From assembly GCA_013151465.1 (NCBI GenBank), contig JAADIF010000051.1, positions 1-8,430 of the forward strand: a stretch of 8,430 bases of DNA, read 5' to 3'. The notes beneath the pieces are model-generated. The model did not search any database, was not told where the DNA came from, and saw only the letters and a list, made by a program, of their open reading frames with translations. This document shows, one piece after another, positions 7,005 through 8,430 of this stretch. Source of the stretch: Microcaldota archaeon (lineage in GTDB: Archaea > Aenigmatarchaeota > Aenigmatarchaeia > QMZP01 > QMZT01). Every line of letters starts with the position of its first letter. Position 1 is the first letter of the stretch. The position numbers and the translations under genes are program-made.

Positions 7005-8168
7005 TCAATATTCTTCGATGCGCGCATTGGATACTGCGTCTTCTATGAGCTTCTCGGCATCGAACTGTTCTGCCTGTTTTCTTATCATTTCCGGCGTTGC
7101 CTTAAGCTCTGGATGTTTTGAGGCGATGAGCGTGCAGCAATCATCATACGGGCGGGCGGAGATTTCATATGTGCCTATCTTTTTCGATATTCTGATTATC
7201 TCGGATTTGTTCAGGCCGATAAGGGGCGAGAGGATATGCAGCTCTGCATTTTTGTATGTCGCATAAAGGTTTTCAAATGTCTGGGAGGCAACCTGCGACA
7301 GGCTATCGCCGGCTATTATGAATTTTGAGCCCTCTTTCTCTCCTATGGCTTCTGCGATTTTTATCATGAAGAACCTGTAAACAAGCATCCTCAGGCCCGG
7401 CTGGACCCTCATCACTATCTCTCTCTGGATTTTCCCGAAAGGTATAAGATATAGCTTTGTCTTTATCTGGTATCTTGAAAGCGCTTTGCACAGGTCTGTT
7501 ATCTTGTTTTCGGCTTCAGCCGAATCCCTTGTTTCATTCCTGCAATGGACAAAGACAACCTCGCAGCCCCGCTTCATCATCATATACGCTGCGACAGGGC
7601 TGTCAAACCCCCCTGACAACAAGGATATGACTTTCTGTTTCCTGTTTGTAGGAAGCCCCCCTATGCCTTCAATCTTTTCCGTTGAAATGTAGGCGCTGTC
7701 ATTTGATATGTCTATCCTTACAGAAATGTCAGGCCCTTTCAGCTTCACTTTCTTCTTGAATTTTTTTACGACAGCCTCCCCTATTATTTCATTGACTTTC
7801 ATCGAAGTCAGTTGGAATCTCTTGTTATGCCGCTGCGCGTCAATCCTGAATGTTTCAAATTCCTTCCCCTCAAGCTCCCGAAGCGTTGCGTCTGTCATGT
7901 CTTCTATGTCAAGATCGCATTTTCTTGCGAAGGAAAAATATGCGATGCCGGGGATTGCGGACAATATCTCCCTCGCTTTCGCCGCATCGCCCTCGATTTC
8001 AACAACCATCTGCCCGGACTCCCGCCTGCATTCCTTCGAGAGCTTTCCCAGCTTTATCTTTATGTTCCTCTGGAGCATCTTTTCGAAATGCGGCCTGTTG
8101 CCTCCTTTAAGGCCTATTTCATCATAATGCACCACTGCAAAAACAGGGGTCTTTGTCATTTTCATCAT
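7005..8168 (-). CDS. thiI: ThiI, tRNA 4-thiouridine sulfurtransferase without a rhodanese domain
   Basis: Adenylates and thiolates uridine 8 of tRNA to give 4-thiouridine; some family members also supply sulfur for the thiamine thiazole. An N-terminal ferredoxin-like region begins VVHYDEIGLKGGNRPHFE (12-29). A THUMP domain covers about 60-165. The PP-loop ATPase domain starts at ISLLSGGFDSPVAAYMM (181-197, P-loop SGGFDS at 185-190) and includes GDSLSQVASQT (287-297). The protein ends at 387 residues with no rhodanese domain, so the sulfur must come from another carrier. YDDCCTLIASKHPE (341-354) carries C344/C345, the cysteines I expect to matter in rhodanese-less forms. The CxxC that I recall from methanogen ThiI is not visible where the family would have it (around 258-263, GLRMLV). 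Three in-frame ATGs are possible: 8168, 8165 and 8159. The last is preceded by GAGG nine bases upstream and gives MTKTPVFAVVHYDE, so the true start may be residue 4. Its stop directly abuts that of sufS. Confidence 0.95.
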   Translation of the reverse strand: MMKMTKTPVFAVVHYDEIGLKGGNRPHFEKMLQRNIKIKLGKLSKECRRESGQMVVEIEGDAAKAREILSAIPGIAYFSFARKCDLDIEDMTDATLRELEGKEFETFRIDAQRHNKRFQLTSMKVNEIIGEAVVKKFKKKVKLKGPDISVRIDISNDSAYISTEKIEGIGGLPTNRKQKVISLLSGGFDSPVAAYMMMKRGCEVVFVHCRNETRDSAEAENKITDLCKALSRYQIKTKLYLIPFGKIQREIVMRVQPGLRMLVYRFFMIKIAEAIGEKEGSKFIIAGDSLSQVASQTFENLYATYKNAELHILSPLIGLNKSEIIRISKKIGTYEISARPYDDCCTLIASKHPELKATPEMIRKQAEQFDAEKLIEDAVSNARIEEY

Positions 8169-8194
8169 CCTCGCGCTAATGAATATTGAAAGAA

Positions 8195-8206
8195 GTTATT
8201 TATAAC
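8195..8206. promoter_or_regulatory. Shared, near-palindromic TATA box between thiI and the small Cys-rich gene
   Basis: GTTATTTATAAC matches its own reverse complement at 10 of 12 positions. On the plus strand its centre is about 25 bases before the ATG at 8226, giving a leaderless transcript of the small gene. On the minus strand a start of transcription about 26 bases away falls near 8174, leaving a leader of about 6 bases before the first thiI ATG (about 15 before the third). One box could therefore serve both directions. I see no second good TATA box in the 57-base gap. Confidence 0.5.
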
Positions 8207-8225
8207 ATATGGAAATGTTGTATTC

Positions 8226-8366
8226 ATGAATAAGGAATATTTTGCCTGCAAAATATGCGGGCTTTATTATGAGGATAAGAAATGGGCAAGAAGATGTGAA
8301 GAGTGGTGCAGCAAATACAACAGCTGCAACATCGAGATAACAAGCCATGCTGTTAAAAAAACATGA
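8226..8366 (+). CDS. Small Cys-rich, probably zinc-binding protein of 46 residues, function unknown
   Basis: A complete short gene, ATG to TGA. The protein starts MNKEYFACKICGLYYEDK and contains WARRCEEWCSKYNSC, ending ITSHAVKKT. Cysteines are at 8, 11, 24, 28 and 34, with a histidine at 41. The CxxC knuckle followed by Cx3C and a further Cys suggests one bound zinc ion. I recall similar tiny proteins (CxxCGxxYxD...WAxxCExWC...SC...ITxHA) as a recurrent conserved hypothetical family, but know no function for them. Support for it being real: coding-like Cys spacing, a TATA box at the leaderless distance, and tight placement between two other promoters. It is divergent from thiI, which gives only a weak hint of a link to sulfur or tRNA metabolism. 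No signal peptide or membrane segment is present. Confidence 0.8.
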   Translation: MNKEYFACKICGLYYEDKKWARRCEEWCSKYNSCNIEITSHAVKKT

Positions 8367-8380
8367 GCTGACACTTTTCA

Positions 8381-8390
8381 TTTTTAAAAG
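8381..8390 (+). promoter_or_regulatory. TATA-like box of the gene starting at 8412
   Basis: TTTTTAAAAG is centred about 26 bases before the ATG at 8412, the same spacing as the other promoters in this window. The T-rich run at 8375-8385, just after the stop of the small Cys-rich gene, could also act as an archaeal U-tract terminator for that gene. Confidence 0.45.
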
Positions 8391-8411
8391 AAAAAACCAA
8401 TTTATGTTATT

Positions 8412-8430
8412 ATGAGAAACAGAATCGTCG
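8412..8430 (+). CDS. First codons of a gene cut by the window edge
   Basis: ATG followed by codons for MRNRIV, open to the end of the window. The only support is the TATA-like box at leaderless spacing and the same direction as the preceding small gene. Another ATG at 8404 meets a stop after three codons, so it is not the start. Six residues are too few to suggest a product. Confidence 0.4.

Noticed and set aside
6907..7266. 119-codon plus-strand frame spanning the sufS-thiI junction
   Set aside because: It overlaps the ends of two well-supported genes in another frame and strand, and shows no motif or promoter.
7708..8127. 139-codon plus-strand frame inside thiI
   Set aside because: Antisense to the THUMP and PP-loop coding sequence; its Ser/Phe-rich composition is the usual mirror of Lys/Glu-rich coding, with no domain.

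Overview
This window is most likely from an archaeon. Every intact gene has a TATA-like AT-rich box whose centre lies about 25-28 bases before the start codon, the geometry of leaderless archaeal transcripts. thiI is the exception: its start lies slightly further from a box shared with its neighbour. I see no clear Shine-Dalgarno sites and no bacterial -35/-10 promoters. The gene content (rhodanese-less ThiI, HypF, a UvrD helicase fused to a RecB-type nuclease, and a tiny Cys-rich protein of a kind I recall from archaeal genomes) fits an archaeon, possibly a small-genome lineage. The lineage cannot be fixed from this sequence.

Layout. Minus strand, 34-2667: an 877-residue UvrD-family helicase with a C-terminal PD-(D/E)XK nuclease. 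Just upstream of its start, 2698-2750 is a fragment of a second hypF 3' end. Minus strand, 2798-3505: an AT-rich, lysine-rich Mrr-like restriction endonuclease. Minus strand, 3542-5695: an intact hypF (hydrogenase maturation carbamoyltransferase). An 85-base divergent promoter region leads to plus-strand sufS (cysteine desulfurase, 5781-7004). This converges, with abutting stop codons, on minus-strand thiI (tRNA 4-thiouridine sulfurtransferase, 7005-8168). A near-palindromic TATA box separates thiI from a divergent 46-residue Cys-rich protein gene (8226-8366). The window ends in the first codons of another gene at 8412.

How the genes work together. SufS and ThiI form a plausible sulfur relay: SufS makes a cysteine persulfide and ThiI uses sulfur to modify tRNA. 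HypF stands apart from other hydrogenase-maturation genes, at least within this window. The helicase-nuclease and the Mrr-like nuclease are both DNA-processing enzymes, but each has its own promoter and nothing shows that they cooperate.

The most notable observation is that the Mrr-like gene is bracketed by two same-orientation copies of the hypF 3' end (53 bases, 46 identical, 863 bases apart). Six of the seven differences are at third codon positions. This looks like insertion of a nuclease cassette at the 3' end of hypF, in which the two copies come from separately evolved hypF alleles. No recombinase gene is visible.
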